DNA of 64,000 nt from Setophaga petechia (lineage: Eukaryota; Chordata; Aves; Passeriformes; Parulidae): NCBI GenBank assembly GCA_024362935.1, contig JANCRA010000025.1, positions 7,094,936-7,158,935 on the forward strand. The letters run 5' to 3'. The position numbers and the translations under genes are program-made. Shown one piece after another: positions 63,165 to 64,000 of the stretch. Numbering within the stretch: position 1 is the first letter of the stretch; each line of letters begins with the position of its first letter. Below the pieces are notes generated by a model. It was given only the letters and a program-made list of their open reading frames with translations. It made no database searches and was not told the DNA's origin.

Positions 63165-63620
63165 CAACTTTAAGACATAAGTGTAATTTACTATAGTTTA
63201 TAAGTGCAAAGAATTACAAAAAGATAAGCCAAACAATGCACATAATCGCTACTACAGAAGACTGCCTACAGTAATTAAGAAAGGTACATTACCTAATATT
63301 TTATTATCACCCAGATCTGCACTTCAGCTGGGGAGCTCCAGCCACAGCCAAGGACACAAGAGTCACTCTTGGTAACTGGGAAATTCTTCGGGCACATCCA
63401 CCCACAGGCAAGGTCTCTGTCTTCACTGTGAGAGGGTCCAGCTTCTATGCTGGTGAATAAACAAGCTTCCATACCTTCTCTGCATGAACATCTGGTTTCA
63501 TTCTCCTCCTGGGTTCCACCAAAAGCCTGGCCAGGGCTCAAGGGAGAACCAAGGGATTTGGCTTTGACCATGTACCTCCAAACAAGGCCAGGTATCTGAT
63601 TTCATAGCCTCTAAACAAAG
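63165..63620 (-). mobile_element. Family C element (LTR-like), copy 2
   Basis: This is the inverted counterpart of 61,300-61,690, with matching segments in the same order on the minus strand and a TTAAAGTTGGTGCTTGTGTG end. The two copies are substantially diverged. The adjoining LTR at 62.8-63.16 kb begins where this ends, which suggests either nested insertion or a composite element. Confidence 0.65.
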
Positions 63621-64000
63621 GAAGAAGTACATTGTTTTCACACAACATGTTTTACTAGTGATCGTGCATCTTTCAGTAATACAGGGATACAGATATTATA
63701 CACTGCTTGGTTGGAAGGTTGATTGAGAGTCAATTTCAGCTCAGGGCCTTTTGTTCAGGCCTCAGTACTTCACAGAAACGAGTGAAATGCAGAGAAACCA
63801 TGAATATGCTTCAGCCTCTGAGGAACTTCCAAATTCCTTTCAAGTCTCAATGGACATTTAAAGAACTGTCTTACATCCCCAGTAGTTGCAGACACACCCT
63901 TCTAGAAGTATTGTTCCCTAATCATCCAATGCCTAATGACCACTCATCGAAGAAAGCTTGCAATCTATGCACAGGATTCTGACTGAAGTGCAAATTAAGA

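Larger units (their letters stand above)
51913..64000. other. Region upstream of RESF1: repeat mosaic without recognised gene
   Basis: No conserved coding exon was seen, including none matching AMN1, the expected next gene by human synteny. Part of it may be RESF1 intron or promoter. Recognised content is listed separately: LTRs at 54.4, 55.3, 57.4, 61.3, 62.8 and 63.2 kb, CR1 at 58.5 and 60.4 kb, and hairpins at 57.6 and 59.6 kb. The stretches 51.9-54.3, 54.7-55.3, 55.8-56.3, 56.5-57.3, 57.8-58.5, 58.9-59.5, 59.7-60.4, 60.5-61.3, 61.7-62.6 and 63.6-64.0 kb hold nothing I can support. Confidence 0.65.

Noticed and set aside
51913..64000. Expected neighbour AMN1
   Set aside because: Human synteny predicts it further out, but none of its leucine-rich-repeat peptides occur in the translations of this window.

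Overview
This window looks like nuclear DNA from a bird, most likely a songbird. It has two vertebrate genes in the order known from human chromosome 12p11.21, CR1 LINE fragments typical of birds, and several families of short avian-type ERV LTRs. Both genes lie on the minus strand. RESF1 (formerly KIAA1551/C12orf35) occupies about 38.1-51.9 kb and BICD1 begins at about 12.5 kb and runs out of the left edge. The RESF1-to-BICD1 gap is about 25 kb.

Layout. 1-12,266 is the start of BICD1 intron 1: non-coding, with CR1 pieces and one solo LTR. 11,990-13,180 is a CpG island that contains BICD1 coding exon 1 (71 codons). 13.2-38.1 kb is intergenic, AT-rich and LTR/CR1-bearing, with no gene I can support. 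38.1-46.6 kb holds the RESF1 3' UTR and its three coding exons; one exon of 5,245 nt carries almost all of the protein, and two small downstream exons finish it. 46.6-51.8 kb is a RESF1 5' intron filled by an antisense class-II-like ERV remnant, itself interrupted by another LTR. 51,828-51,912 is a probable RESF1 5' UTR exon. 51.9-64 kb is a mosaic of LTRs, CR1 and ERV debris without a recognisable gene.

Functionally, BICD1 is a dynein/dynactin cargo adaptor and RESF1 is a nuclear factor that works with SETDB1 to silence endogenous retroviruses. They are neighbours by synteny, not members of one pathway. The most notable context is that the retroelement-silencing gene carries a layered ERV insertion in its own 5' intron. 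I found no clear evidence of a wholly new biological system. The best leads are small: an miRNA-precursor-like hairpin near 59.6 kb, a pair of adjacent perfect hairpins near 28.5 kb, a 43-bp U3 tandem array that differs in copy number between two LTRs of one ERV, an unexplained GC-rich 178-codon ORF in that ERV, a possible start-overlapping uORF in RESF1, and a plus-strand core-promoter-like cluster just inside BICD1 intron 1. All boundaries were read by eye; repeat-family names and splice forms were not checked against databases or RNA.
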